From positions 4,557 to 68,556 of the forward strand of contig CAZRXY010000105.1 in NCBI GenBank assembly GCA_964604155.1: a stretch of DNA of 64,000 nt. Reading direction: 5' to 3'. This document shows positions 55,319 through 63,948 of this stretch, in pieces. The notes below the pieces were generated by a model. The model searched no databases and was not told the origin of the DNA. It saw only the letters and a program-made list of their open reading frames with translations. The stretch's first letter is position 1; the number at the start of each line of letters is the position of its first letter. Source of the DNA: Stygibacter sp964604155. GTDB taxonomy: Bacteria; Cloacimonadota; Cloacimonadia; Cloacimonadales; TCS61. Both the position numbers and the translations under genes were made by a program.

Positions 55319-56577
55319 TGCACAAGGTCACAGAAAAAATTGCCACAGCTATCAGGGGCACAGAATTTGCCGGTAATACTTATGTAGCCGGGGGATACAT
55401 CCGTGATCTGGTGATGGGAAACGAAAAGACCGATCTTGATATCGCTGTATCACTGCCTCAGGGTGGCATTAAACTGGCGGTATTTCTTTATGAGAAAAAT
55501 ATCGCCTCCAAACCCGTAATTTTTGAGCAGTTCGGTACTGCTTTAGTGGAGATCGCCGGGCATAAGATAGAATTTGTGATGACCAGAAATGAGAGTTACC
55601 GCAAGGGTAATAGAAAACCAAAAACCAGCCCGGGGACACTGCAGGAAGATATTATTCGTCGAGATTTTACTATTAATTCTCTGGTAATGGATATAATGAC
55701 CGGAGATATCTACGATTTAACCGGGAAGGGTCTTGATGATATCAGGGCTGGTGTGATAAGGGCAACATCTGAGCCAGATATGATCTTTCATGACGATCCT
55801 TTGAGAATCCTCAGGGCAATACGCTTTGCGAACCGGTTCAATTTTTCTCTGGAAGAAGAAACCGCACTTGCTATGAAAAAAGATAATTACGAATTGCAGA
55901 CTATTTCATGGGAGCGAAAACGAGACGAATTTGAAAAAATTTTGCTCTCAAATACACCAGCACGCGGAATCAGGCTGCTATATGAATATGGTTTGATAAA
56001 ATATCTGGTGCCCGAAATTGAAGATAAAGCAGATTTATTGTACTATGAGGTAATTAATGCTCTACCGCAGGTTCTCATTTTGCGTCTGGCAGCAGTATTG
56101 CAGATACTTGCAGAAGAGCAGGAACCCGAACTAGCTATCAGCAAGATAGCAGAGAGATTGAGAATTTCTGAGAGAATTTCTAACAAAATCAGGTTTCTGG
56201 TAACTAACGCTCAGCAAATCCGGCAATCCCGAAAATCCGCATCCTGTGAGATAAAATTGCGCCGGCTTGTCTATTTTCATTCCGAGCAAATGGATGATCT
56301 ATTAGAATACTATCGAGTATTCTGCAAATTCGGGGATTGCATTCATTCATATAACGAGCTAAAACATCAAATCGACCTGATAGAAAGCGAGCTAAAAGGA
56401 AAGAATTACCCTTTGCAGGGAAATATTATCAAAGAAGTATTCAACCTGCCTGACTGCAAAACTATAGGAATCATAAAAAACAAAGGTCTGGATATCTGGC
56501 TAAAAAACCCACAACTGAGTATAGAAGAATTGATATCAGCACTTAAGCAGGATCAGGAATTTTTCCAGAGATCGTGA
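55318..56577 (+). CDS. cca: CCA tRNA nucleotidyltransferase / poly(A) polymerase family
   Basis: A 419-residue class II nucleotidyltransferase. The catalytic head reads AGGYIRDLVMGNEKTDLDIA (G-G-x-R-D with D-x-D, residues 24-44), followed by RRDFTINSLVMDI near 116 and the RNA-binding stretch DPLRILRAIRFANRFNF near 160. It adds or repairs the 3' CCA of tRNAs, though poly(A) polymerases share these motifs. No HD domain is apparent. TAATG overlap with the lipoprotein gene. Its last 25 bases overlap the end of a converging gene. Confidence 0.9.
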   Translation: MHKVTEKIATAIRGTEFAGNTYVAGGYIRDLVMGNEKTDLDIAVSLPQGGIKLAVFLYEKNIASKPVIFEQFGTALVEIAGHKIEFVMTRNESYRKGNRKPKTSPGTLQEDIIRRDFTINSLVMDIMTGDIYDLTGKGLDDIRAGVIRATSEPDMIFHDDPLRILRAIRFANRFNFSLEEETALAMKKDNYELQTISWERKRDEFEKILLSNTPARGIRLLYEYGLIKYLVPEIEDKADLLYYEVINALPQVLILRLAAVLQILAEEQEPELAISKIAERLRISERISNKIRFLVTNAQQIRQSRKSASCEIKLRRLVYFHSEQMDDLLEYYRVFCKFGDCIHSYNELKHQIDLIESELKGKNYPLQGNIIKEVFNLPDCKTIGIIKNKGLDIWLKNPQLSIEELISALKQDQEFFQRS

Positions 56578-57080
56578 CTGATTATGCGGTAGTGGGGACT
56601 ATATAATTTTCGGTATTGCTCACTATGGTGCACGCCTCGGCATTTTCCGGCATAATCTATTAATTCATTTTTCCCTTGAAGAGAAATATCTAATTCCAGC
56701 TCAGAAATAATCCGGCAAATCTGCATCCAGTGTTCATACCAGAAAACAGGCTGATAAAGCACGATTTTTGAGCTTTGGTAAAATAATTCCGCCAGCTTTT
56801 CTCTCGTGATAAATTCCATTTTTATGCTTCGTATATCTACCCTCAAAAAATCATTAAAGCAGCCTGTTTCCTGTAATGGATGATTATCTAACTCATTCTT
56901 GCAGTCTTCTAATTCGGCTTCAAGGTCTTGAACTACTTTTTCCCTGTGCGAGATGTAATGCCCGGGACCAAAGTAGTCCTGGTAAAACAGCTTATAAATA
57001 TCTATCAGACTGGATTGGGGATGAAGTGATAATTCGCGATTCAGGTTTGTAATAATCTCTGAGCGAAATTTGCTGATCAT
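56553..57080 (-). CDS. Uncharacterised conserved-looking protein
   Basis: A 175-residue protein with an acidic, helical character and a YKLFYQDYFGPGHYISH stretch (near 28-44) that resembles an uncharacterised family in Bacteroides-like genomes. Nothing indicates a catalytic site with certainty. Its 3' end overlaps cca by 25 bases in the converging direction. It starts upstream of the ftcD stop by about 110 bases and may belong to the same minus-strand unit. Confidence 0.6.
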   Translation of the reverse strand: MISKFRSEIITNLNRELSLHPQSSLIDIYKLFYQDYFGPGHYISHREKVVQDLEAELEDCKNELDNHPLQETGCFNDFLRVDIRSIKMEFITREKLAELFYQSSKIVLYQPVFWYEHWMQICRIISELELDISLQGKNELIDYAGKCRGVHHSEQYRKLYSPHYRIISHDLWKNS

Positions 57081-57189
57081 AATTATTGCCCCCTGGTTTT
57101 GGCTGATCTACAGATATAAACAAGAGCGTTGCAAGCATGTAATGGGGAGGGAGGTAATGCCTGCAACGCCGAAATTATTAAAGATAATT

Positions 57190-58854
57190 CTACAATTTCA
57201 GCTTAATCTGATCCTCGACTAAGGTAGCTTCCACGATAATTTTGTCAAGCAGAATTGCTGATTTTTGATTGATAGATTGCTCAAATTCCTGATCCGTGAT
57301 ACCAGCCATATTGATTTTAATATTCAAGAAGGCTGCTTTAGCAGCAGCGGCAGCCGTAATGGCAGCTACCCCGGCATCAGAAAGAGCATTACTATTTCCA
57401 ATCTTGGCGATCTCTTCTGCCAGTTGCACTGCCCCCTCAGCCAGTTCAAGGATCCTATACGGTACCATGATAGCTTCTTTGGTAGCCTTTTGCAAAGCGT
57501 CTTCCCTGATACTTATCTCTTCGGGGCTTTTCTTTGGCAATTTTATTGCTGACATCATTTCGTTAAATGCCTCTGTATCTTCATCTATGGCAGCAATGGC
57601 TTTCTCTTTGATAAATTGCCCCTTCTCAGCGATTGGTTTCACAAGTTCCCAGTTGTCTTCATAGCCCTTTTTACCAAAGGTGAGATTAGCCACCATACTG
57701 GAAAGTGCACCCGAAATTGCCAGACAAAGAGCCGCCACGCTGCCACCACCCGGAGCTGGTTCATCGGTTGAAAGCAGGTCTGTGAAATCCTCAAGAGTCA
57801 TATCTGATAGCTTGTTTTCTGTCTTTATTGCATGCTCTATCACCTTTTTATGAAGTTCAAATTTATAAAGATCATCCAAACCCATAGATTGAACTGCTGT
57901 ATTGAGCAGCATAGTTTCAGGTAATCCGGCACATTCACCCAGCCTGTTCAGGTAAAATTTTCCAGCTTCAATCAGGGCTTCTTTTGGCAATAATCCCACA
58001 ATTTCGCTGCCTGTGATCTGAATGCCTTTATCAATTGCCAGCTCTCGCACTTTCTCCAGCACCAGATGTGGAGGAGTAACCTTATAATTTGTGAGGTTGA
58101 TAGAAATCTGGGCACGCTGAAAATCTTCTACATACCAGCCGACAGCTTTGCAATTTGAAAATAATCCATCTTCATAGACCTTATTTCCATCTTTATCCTT
58201 AATAATTTTGCCTCTCTCATCACGGGCGAGCTTACCCTTTTCTCTGATAATCAAAGCAAGATCATGGGCTTTCTTTTTATCCCTGGAATTCAGGTTGATG
58301 TTATAGGCAATCAAAAATTCACGGGCTCCTATAGCCAACGCTCCACTCTTTTTATTAAAAATATGAGGCCCAAAATCCGGCTGCCATTCCGGCTTTCCTG
58401 CCCGTTCTGCTAAACCTTCATATTCACCCTTACGAACCTCAGCCAAATTCTGCCATTCCGGTTTACTGGCAGCATATTCATATAAATAAACGGGTATCTG
58501 CAATTCTTCTCCCACTCTTTTACCAAGTTTTTTTGCCAGCTCTACGCATTCTTCCATAGTCATATCGGAAACAGGAACAAAGGGGCAGACGTCTGTGGCA
58601 CCAAAACGCGGATGAGCACCTTTATGCTTGCTCATATCTATTATCTGAGAGGCTTTTTTTATTGCCAGAAAGGCAGCTTCCAACACCTGATCCGGCTGTC
58701 CCACCATAGTGAAAACGGCGCGGTTCGTGCTTTCTCCCGGATCCATATCCAGAAGAGTTACTCCTTTTACCGATGATATCTCAGCAGCTATCGCTTCAAG
58801 AATAGCCTTATCCTTTCCTTCCGAAAAATTCGGCACGCATTCAACTAATTTCAT
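57190..58854 (-). CDS. ftcD: Bifunctional formimidoyltransferase-cyclodeaminase
   Basis: A 554-residue fused enzyme. The N-terminal formimidoyltransferase (about 1-330) starts MKLVECVPNFSEGKD and has KGAHPRFGATDVCPFVPV with the catalytic-type His. The C-terminal cyclodeaminase (about 345-554) has STDEPAPGGGSVAALCLAIS. Together they pass a formimino group to tetrahydrofolate and convert it to methenyl-THF with loss of ammonia. AGGAGG sets the start at 58854, inside the end of the guanine deaminase gene, so the genes are coupled. Usually the donor is formiminoglutamate from histidine; the neighbour suggests formiminoglycine from purines as an alternative. Confidence 0.93.
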   Translation of the reverse strand: MKLVECVPNFSEGKDKAILEAIAAEISSVKGVTLLDMDPGESTNRAVFTMVGQPDQVLEAAFLAIKKASQIIDMSKHKGAHPRFGATDVCPFVPVSDMTMEECVELAKKLGKRVGEELQIPVYLYEYAASKPEWQNLAEVRKGEYEGLAERAGKPEWQPDFGPHIFNKKSGALAIGAREFLIAYNINLNSRDKKKAHDLALIIREKGKLARDERGKIIKDKDGNKVYEDGLFSNCKAVGWYVEDFQRAQISINLTNYKVTPPHLVLEKVRELAIDKGIQITGSEIVGLLPKEALIEAGKFYLNRLGECAGLPETMLLNTAVQSMGLDDLYKFELHKKVIEHAIKTENKLSDMTLEDFTDLLSTDEPAPGGGSVAALCLAISGALSSMVANLTFGKKGYEDNWELVKPIAEKGQFIKEKAIAAIDEDTEAFNEMMSAIKLPKKSPEEISIREDALQKATKEAIMVPYRILELAEGAVQLAEEIAKIGNSNALSDAGVAAITAAAAAKAAFLNIKINMAGITDQEFEQSINQKSAILLDKIIVEATLVEDQIKLKL

Positions 58855-60094
58855 TGCTTCCTCCTGATTTATTCTTTTTATATAATTCCTTACCCTGTAT
58901 CCAGGTGCTGTCAATCACCATTTCGTGATTCAGATATATAATCTTTGACAGGATTTCGTTTTTATCCATATCATTTTCCAGCACTTCCGGATAACTGATA
59001 AATACCAGGTCTGCTTCTTTACCGGCTTCCAATGAGCCTATCTTATTCTCCAGACCCAGTATCTCTGCATTTGCCAGTGTTGCCAGATAAAAAGCTTTCC
59101 CAGGCGATATCCCTGTCTTGTCCAGCACATAATCGGCAAATTTCATCATCTTAAGCATAGAAAGGTCTGTGCCCGCACCTACATCACTTGCCAATCCTAC
59201 CTTGATACCACTTTCTGATATTGCCTGCCAGCTAAAATGCCCGCTTTTTAAAAATAAATTAGAATCCGGGCAAAATGCAATGCGGCTATCTGTCTCTCGT
59301 AAAATATTAATTTCAGCCGGACTCAAATGGATGGCATGCCCCATAATACTGCGTTCCCCCAGTATGCCGGATTTGTTGTAGATTTCCGTATAGCTTTGGC
59401 AATCGGGAAAAATTTCCAAGACTCGAGTGATTTCTTCTGAATTCTCAGATAAATGTGATTGCAGACGAGCAGCCAGGTTTTTTACAAGTTTCCCCGTCTC
59501 CTTGAGCAGCTCTGCACTGCAGGTTACCGCAAAGCGGGGAGAAAATATATAATCAAGCAGATCATTATCATGCCATTTTTCCCACAATTCATAACTGGAT
59601 TGCAAAGCATTATGAGTAGTTTGCTTCAGATAATCAGGACAATTAGTATCCATCATCGTCATTCCTATTATGCTCCGCACCCCCATCTCTTGTGCTACCC
59701 CAAAAGAAATATCACAGGCAGATTTATAAGGTGACGTGTAAACTACGCTGGTAGTGGTACCCTTAGAGAGGCATGTTTCATAGAATCGCTTAGCAATCTG
59801 GCGACTGTATTGCATGCTCTGGGATTTTTTCTCGGCAGGGAAGGTATATTTATCAAGCCAGTCTAAAAGGCTGGGTGCATATCTGCCTCGAATATCTAAT
59901 TGCGAGAGATGAACGTGCGAATCAATCAAGCCCGGGATGCAGATACAATCACGTTTATCCAGCCAGTTTGAGCAATTTGGGCTGGGAGAGATTGCTGTAA
60001 TTCTGCCGTCCTGAAATGATATATAACCGTCTGGAAGATAGAGTATCTCTCCATTAGATAGCGGAGAGAGTATATTGGTAGCTATGCAGATCAT
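58841..60094 (-). CDS. guaD: Guanine deaminase-like amidohydrolase
   Basis: A 417-residue metal-dependent amidohydrolase. Metal and active-site parts are visible: GLIDSHVHLSQLD (H60, H62), LLDWLDKYTFPAEK typical of guanine deaminases, QSHLSENSEE, MGHAIHLS, FCPDSNLFLKSG and GLASDVGAGTDLSMLK (metal Asp). It would hydrolyse guanine to xanthine. The start overlaps the CorC-like gene stop, and ftcD begins inside its last codons. Related substrates (8-oxoguanine, thiadiazoles, cytosine-like) cannot be excluded. Confidence 0.85.
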   Translation of the reverse strand: MICIATNILSPLSNGEILYLPDGYISFQDGRITAISPSPNCSNWLDKRDCICIPGLIDSHVHLSQLDIRGRYAPSLLDWLDKYTFPAEKKSQSMQYSRQIAKRFYETCLSKGTTTSVVYTSPYKSACDISFGVAQEMGVRSIIGMTMMDTNCPDYLKQTTHNALQSSYELWEKWHDNDLLDYIFSPRFAVTCSAELLKETGKLVKNLAARLQSHLSENSEEITRVLEIFPDCQSYTEIYNKSGILGERSIMGHAIHLSPAEINILRETDSRIAFCPDSNLFLKSGHFSWQAISESGIKVGLASDVGAGTDLSMLKMMKFADYVLDKTGISPGKAFYLATLANAEILGLENKIGSLEAGKEADLVFISYPEVLENDMDKNEILSKIIYLNHEMVIDSTWIQGKELYKKNKSGGSNEIS

Positions 60095-61341
60095 TTATTT
60101 TTCTTTATTAGTATAACTTTCTCGATTTTTTTCTCAGTTACCTTGCTCACCTGCAGTATGTAGTATTTAGTCTCTATCCGAGCGTCCACTTTAGGGATTT
60201 TTGCCAGTTTATCTATGATCAATCCGGCTATTGTTTCATAATCTCCTTCGGGTAATTGCAAGCCATGCCTGTTATTGAGGATATCTATTTCGGTATCTCC
60301 ATTAATAAGGTATGAGCCATCGGCGAGTTTTTCCAGTTCGCTTTCCTGCACGTCATATTCATCTTCAATCTCACCTACCAGCTCTTCCATTATATCTTCT
60401 ATGGTGATCATGCCGGCAGTTCCACCATAAGAATCCACGATTATTGCCATACTGCGTTTTTTTGCCTGCATCTCTGCCAATAGAGTATCTACGTTCATGG
60501 TTTCCGGTGCAAATAAGAGTGGTCGAACAAAATCTCCAGCCTTCTCACTGCCATTATTCTCGATGCTCAAAAGATCATATATGATCAAAACTCCAATGAT
60601 ATTGTCAAGGTCTTCATTATACACAGGGAAGCGGGTAAAGCCCATATCTCGGGATAGCAAGATCACTTCGCTCACAGCAGTATCCTTATCAAAAGCTACG
60701 ATATCTGTGCGATGAGTCATCACGTTTTCTGCCCGTAATTCACTAAATTCTAACGCTTCTTCTAACAGCTCTTTCTGATTAAGCTCCTGCTCACCCGAAT
60801 TTGTATCACTCTCGGAAACCATAAAGCTAAGATCTTCACGAGTTACGGTCAACAAATTATCAGTAGCCTCAAAATGAAATATCTTTAGAACTGCCAAATT
60901 GATAAATGTTACAATTCTGGAAAACGGAGAAAGTAGAAGATTAAAGAATTTGAGTAAACTGAAATTCTTTGCCACTAAGGTATTTGGATGCTCCCGATAG
61001 AGAGCTTTGGGAATAATCTCTCCAAAAAGCAGTAAGACAGCAGATATAATAAGCGTCCCGCTATGATCAGAAATATGAATTAGGTTTCCTTCACGAAGAT
61101 GATTTAGCAAAAGGATCGTTAACGAAGATACTATCACCAGTGAGATATTATTACCAAAGAGAGTAGTGCCAAACAATTTATCCGGATTTTTCAAAAATTC
61201 CAGCATTTGCTGCTTCTTGTTGCTGTTCTTTGCGTCCCTCTCGAGTCTCAGGCGGTCAAGAGAAATCAAACCGGTTTCCATCCCGGAAAAAAAAGCAGAC
61301 AAAAATAAAAACAGGATAATTATTAATACTATTAAAATCAT
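60091..61341 (-). CDS. CNNM/CorC-HlyC family protein
   Basis: A 416-residue protein with DUF21 membrane domain (about 1-190, FLSAFFSGMETGLISLDRLR), two CBS domains (about 205-320) and a CorC_HlyC domain (about 340-416). Members are linked to magnesium or cobalt efflux and to GldE in gliding bacteria. The C-terminal ESELEKLADGSYLINGDTEI is typical. It lies between prfA and guaD in the minus-strand unit. Confidence 0.88.
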   Translation of the reverse strand: MILIVLIIILFLFLSAFFSGMETGLISLDRLRLERDAKNSNKKQQMLEFLKNPDKLFGTTLFGNNISLVIVSSLTILLLNHLREGNLIHISDHSGTLIISAVLLLFGEIIPKALYREHPNTLVAKNFSLLKFFNLLLSPFSRIVTFINLAVLKIFHFEATDNLLTVTREDLSFMVSESDTNSGEQELNQKELLEEALEFSELRAENVMTHRTDIVAFDKDTAVSEVILLSRDMGFTRFPVYNEDLDNIIGVLIIYDLLSIENNGSEKAGDFVRPLLFAPETMNVDTLLAEMQAKKRSMAIIVDSYGGTAGMITIEDIMEELVGEIEDEYDVQESELEKLADGSYLINGDTEIDILNNRHGLQLPEGDYETIAGLIIDKLAKIPKVDARIETKYYILQVSKVTEKKIEKVILIKKNK

Positions 61342-61438
61342 AAAGCACCCATCATCTGGCTGCTGCCCCGCAGCAAGCCCACATATTTCCCGAATTCTCA
61401 GGATCTTCGCTATCTTGTACTATGTTCTCCACTTTCCT

Positions 61439-62506
61439 TTATCCATTTATCTGTTCATTCCGATAAGCAAATTTTAATGCTTCAATAAACTCTTCTAACT
61501 CTCCGGTCAATATCGCATTCAGCTTATAGGATGTCAAATTTATTCTATGGTCTGTCACCCGGGATTGAGGAAAATTATAGGTCCTTATCTTCGCACTACG
61601 ATCACCGGTGCCCACCAAAGTCTTGCGGTGCGCCGCCGTTTTTGCTTCGCTACGCGCAATTTCTATATCAAGTAAACGCGATCGCAAAACCTTCATCGCT
61701 TTATTCTTATTCTTGAGCTGAGATTTTTCGTCCTGGCAGGTTACCACTATCCCACTGGGTAAATGCGTAATCCGCACAGCGGAATCTGTGGTGTTCACGC
61801 TCTGTCCTCCATGTCCTGACGATCTATAGACATCTATTTTCAGATCCTTTTCATTAATCTCTAGATCTACTTCATCTGCTTCCGGCAGAACCGCCACAGA
61901 AATTGCCGAAGTATGCACGCGTCCCTGAGATTCTGTCACAGGTATTCTCTGCACGCGATGAACGCCACTTTCCCAGCGCATTGTGCCATACACTTTATTG
62001 CCGATCAATGAAAACACGATTTCCTTATATCCTCCCACCCCGGTGGGATTACTCGAGATTACAGCTAATTTCCAATTCTGCTTTTCAGCAAAATAGGAAT
62101 ACATCCTGAATAAATCTGCGCAAAATAAAGCAGCCTCTTCACCTCCAGTGCCTGCCCTTATCTCCACGATCACATCCTTGTAGTCATTGGGATCCCCAGG
62201 GATGAGCAGCTCGTTCAGATTTTCTTCCGCTGCTTCCAGCATGTCTGTAAGCTCGTCATGCTCCTCTTTTGCCATTTCCTGAAGCTCTGCTTCGTGCTCT
62301 CCATGGATGAGTTCATGATTTTCTTCTATCGAACGCTTCAACCTGAAGTATTTGTCTATTGCTCTATTGATTTCCTGCAGCTCTTTATAGCGTCTGGAAA
62401 TTTCGCTGTACAATCTGCGGTCGGATATCTTTTCCGGATCATAGATATCCTTTTCCAATTCTTTTAATTGGGCTCTTATTGCGTCTATTTTTTCCTGAGG
62501 TATCAT
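61439..62506 (-). CDS. prfA: Peptide chain release factor 1
   Basis: A 355-residue RF1. The stop-codon reading motif reads PVT in HRVQRIPVTESQGRVHTSA (near residue 190; RF2 has SPF), and the peptidyl-hydrolase loop GGQ lies in SSGHGGQSVNTTDSAV (near 232). It terminates translation at UAA and UAG. Its start overlaps the DUF1385 gene stop (TAATG). RF1 does not read UGA, which is relevant to the candidate selenocysteine codon. Confidence 0.97.
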   Translation of the reverse strand: MIPQEKIDAIRAQLKELEKDIYDPEKISDRRLYSEISRRYKELQEINRAIDKYFRLKRSIEENHELIHGEHEAELQEMAKEEHDELTDMLEAAEENLNELLIPGDPNDYKDVIVEIRAGTGGEEAALFCADLFRMYSYFAEKQNWKLAVISSNPTGVGGYKEIVFSLIGNKVYGTMRWESGVHRVQRIPVTESQGRVHTSAISVAVLPEADEVDLEINEKDLKIDVYRSSGHGGQSVNTTDSAVRITHLPSGIVVTCQDEKSQLKNKNKAMKVLRSRLLDIEIARSEAKTAAHRKTLVGTGDRSAKIRTYNFPQSRVTDHRINLTSYKLNAILTGELEEFIEALKFAYRNEQING

Positions 62507-63489
62507 TATTTTTTCTTGCTATACTCCACAAAACTAATGTTTTCTTCCTGCAATTCCATGCCAAGTGCACATTTCATGGCTACCAACGCCGTTTCTATCT
62601 GATGCTCATCCGGCGGCTGAGTGGTGATACGCTGCAAGGCAAGCCCAGGGGCTGTCATTATCTTAACCAGTGGATGATTTATATTTTTACCGGATAATTT
62701 TAATACTTCATATGATATCCCGCTCACAAAGGGAATCATAAGAATATGATATGCCAGACGTATCATCATAGACGGCATATAGCCCAAAAGATGAGCCACC
62801 AAAGTATCTACAAGCGAAAATATCAGAATCGATATCAAAAGAACAAAAAACATAAAACTGGTGCCACAACGAGGATGCAAAGTGCTGTGACGTGTGATAA
62901 ATTCAGGCTCCAGCATTGTACCCTGCTCATAGGCAAATACTGTCTTATGCTCCGCTCCGTGATATTCAAAGAGACGGTGCACATCTTTCATCTTGCCAAT
63001 CACAAAAACATAAACTACAAAAAATATGATCCGAATTGCTCCGGCAAAAAGATTGAACCAGAGATTTTCTTTGCCCAGTCCTATCCAGTCCGCAATTTTG
63101 TATGGCAAAAAACCAAATAATAAAAAAGCCAGACCAAAAGCGAATATATACATAAACACGGTCTCACGCTTCTCCGCAGCAGCACTTTTATCTTTGATCG
63201 TTTTGCCCTTCTCCTGCTCTTCTGCCTTCCAATCTATGGTGGCTCGCTCCTCAGAAAAACTCAAGCTCATTAAACCGATATTGAGCATTTCTATCAAAGA
63301 GGCAAAACCGCGGATGACCGGTAAACCCAGAAACTTATTCCCTTTTGTCTTACTGATAAATTGATGTTTCCATACTTCTATATCTCCGCTTTTCCTGCGT
63401 ACCGCCGTTGCTATATGTGCCGGACCTCGCATCATTACGCCTTCAATAACCGCCTGACCACCTACCTGAATATCTTGCTTATCTGACAA
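62506..63489 (-). CDS. DUF1385 (YqhQ-like) membrane protein
   Basis: A 327-residue protein with the family start VGGQAVIEGVMMRGPAHIAT and the YHGAEHKTVFAYEQG signature near residue 150, plus four or five membrane helices. Function unknown. The rpmE-DUF1385-prfA order is common in several phyla. The start is TTG (63489) with GGAG six bases upstream. A strong terminator lies between it and rpmE. Confidence 0.9.
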   Translation of the reverse strand: MSDKQDIQVGGQAVIEGVMMRGPAHIATAVRRKSGDIEVWKHQFISKTKGNKFLGLPVIRGFASLIEMLNIGLMSLSFSEERATIDWKAEEQEKGKTIKDKSAAAEKRETVFMYIFAFGLAFLLFGFLPYKIADWIGLGKENLWFNLFAGAIRIIFFVVYVFVIGKMKDVHRLFEYHGAEHKTVFAYEQGTMLEPEFITRHSTLHPRCGTSFMFFVLLISILIFSLVDTLVAHLLGYMPSMMIRLAYHILMIPFVSGISYEVLKLSGKNINHPLVKIMTAPGLALQRITTQPPDEHQIETALVAMKCALGMELQEENISFVEYSKKK

Positions 63490-63506
63490 TATCTGCTCCT
63501 TCTCTT

Positions 63507-63544
63507 AAAAAAAAACACCACAATAACTCTAAGCTAGTGTGGTG
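63507..63544 (-). terminator. Terminator after rpmE
   Basis: CACCACA pairs with TGTGGTG (63516-63522 and 63538-63544) and is followed on the minus strand by nine T. It lies 20 bases after the rpmE stop and just before the DUF1385 start, so it should reduce read-through to prfA. Confidence 0.85.
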
Positions 63545-63563
63545 CGGAGGTTATTTATGTTTT

Positions 63564-63788
63564 CTAACTTTCTTCTTCTTCTTCTGCCTCTGCTACGTTG
63601 TATTTCTTATTGAATTTCTCTATTCTTCCCGCTTTCTTCACGGCTCGCTGCTTGCCTGTGTAAAAAGGATGGCACTTCTCGCATATCTGCACCTCAAGCT
63701 TATCAGACGTTGATTTTGTCTCAAATTCATGACCACAGATACATCTTACGGTCACTGTCTCATATTTCGGATGAATTTTCTCCTTCAT
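63564..63788 (-). CDS. rpmE: 50S ribosomal protein L31
   Basis: A 74-residue L31 of the zinc-binding (C+) type with C16 and C18 in VRCICGHEF and C36 and C39 in VQICEKCHPFYTGKQ. It bridges the 50S and 30S subunits. GGAGA precedes the ATG. It is first in the minus-strand unit; a sigma-70-like promoter is visible upstream and a strong terminator follows. Confidence 0.96.
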   Translation of the reverse strand: MKEKIHPKYETVTVRCICGHEFETKSTSDKLEVQICEKCHPFYTGKQRAVKKAGRIEKFNKKYNVAEAEEEEES

Positions 63789-63813
63789 TGAAATCTCCTT
63801 TATCTTCTATATC

Positions 63814-63842
63814 TTTATACAGGCTGCACTTTCCCAAGACAA
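63814..63842 (-). promoter_or_regulatory. Promoter of rpmE
   Basis: Minus strand: TTGTCT (63842-63837), 17 bases, then TATAAA (63819-63814), about 25 bases upstream of the ATG. This is the best sigma-70-like promoter in the window. Confidence 0.55.
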
Positions 63843-63851
63843 CCCTTTTTA

Positions 63852-63893
63852 TGTCAACTAATTTTTAAAATCACTCACATACCACCGAAATTT
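63852..63893 (-). promoter_or_regulatory. Two-part upstream motif of rpmE
   Basis: Minus strand: AATTTCGGTGGTATGTGAG, then TTGACA 20 bases after TATG. It lies just upstream of the rpmE promoter. Confidence 0.45.
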
Positions 63894-63948
63894 TTCTTAT
63901 TCTTAGCTCAAAAACTCCAAGCAGGACGGTGGAATAATTTTAATTTTG

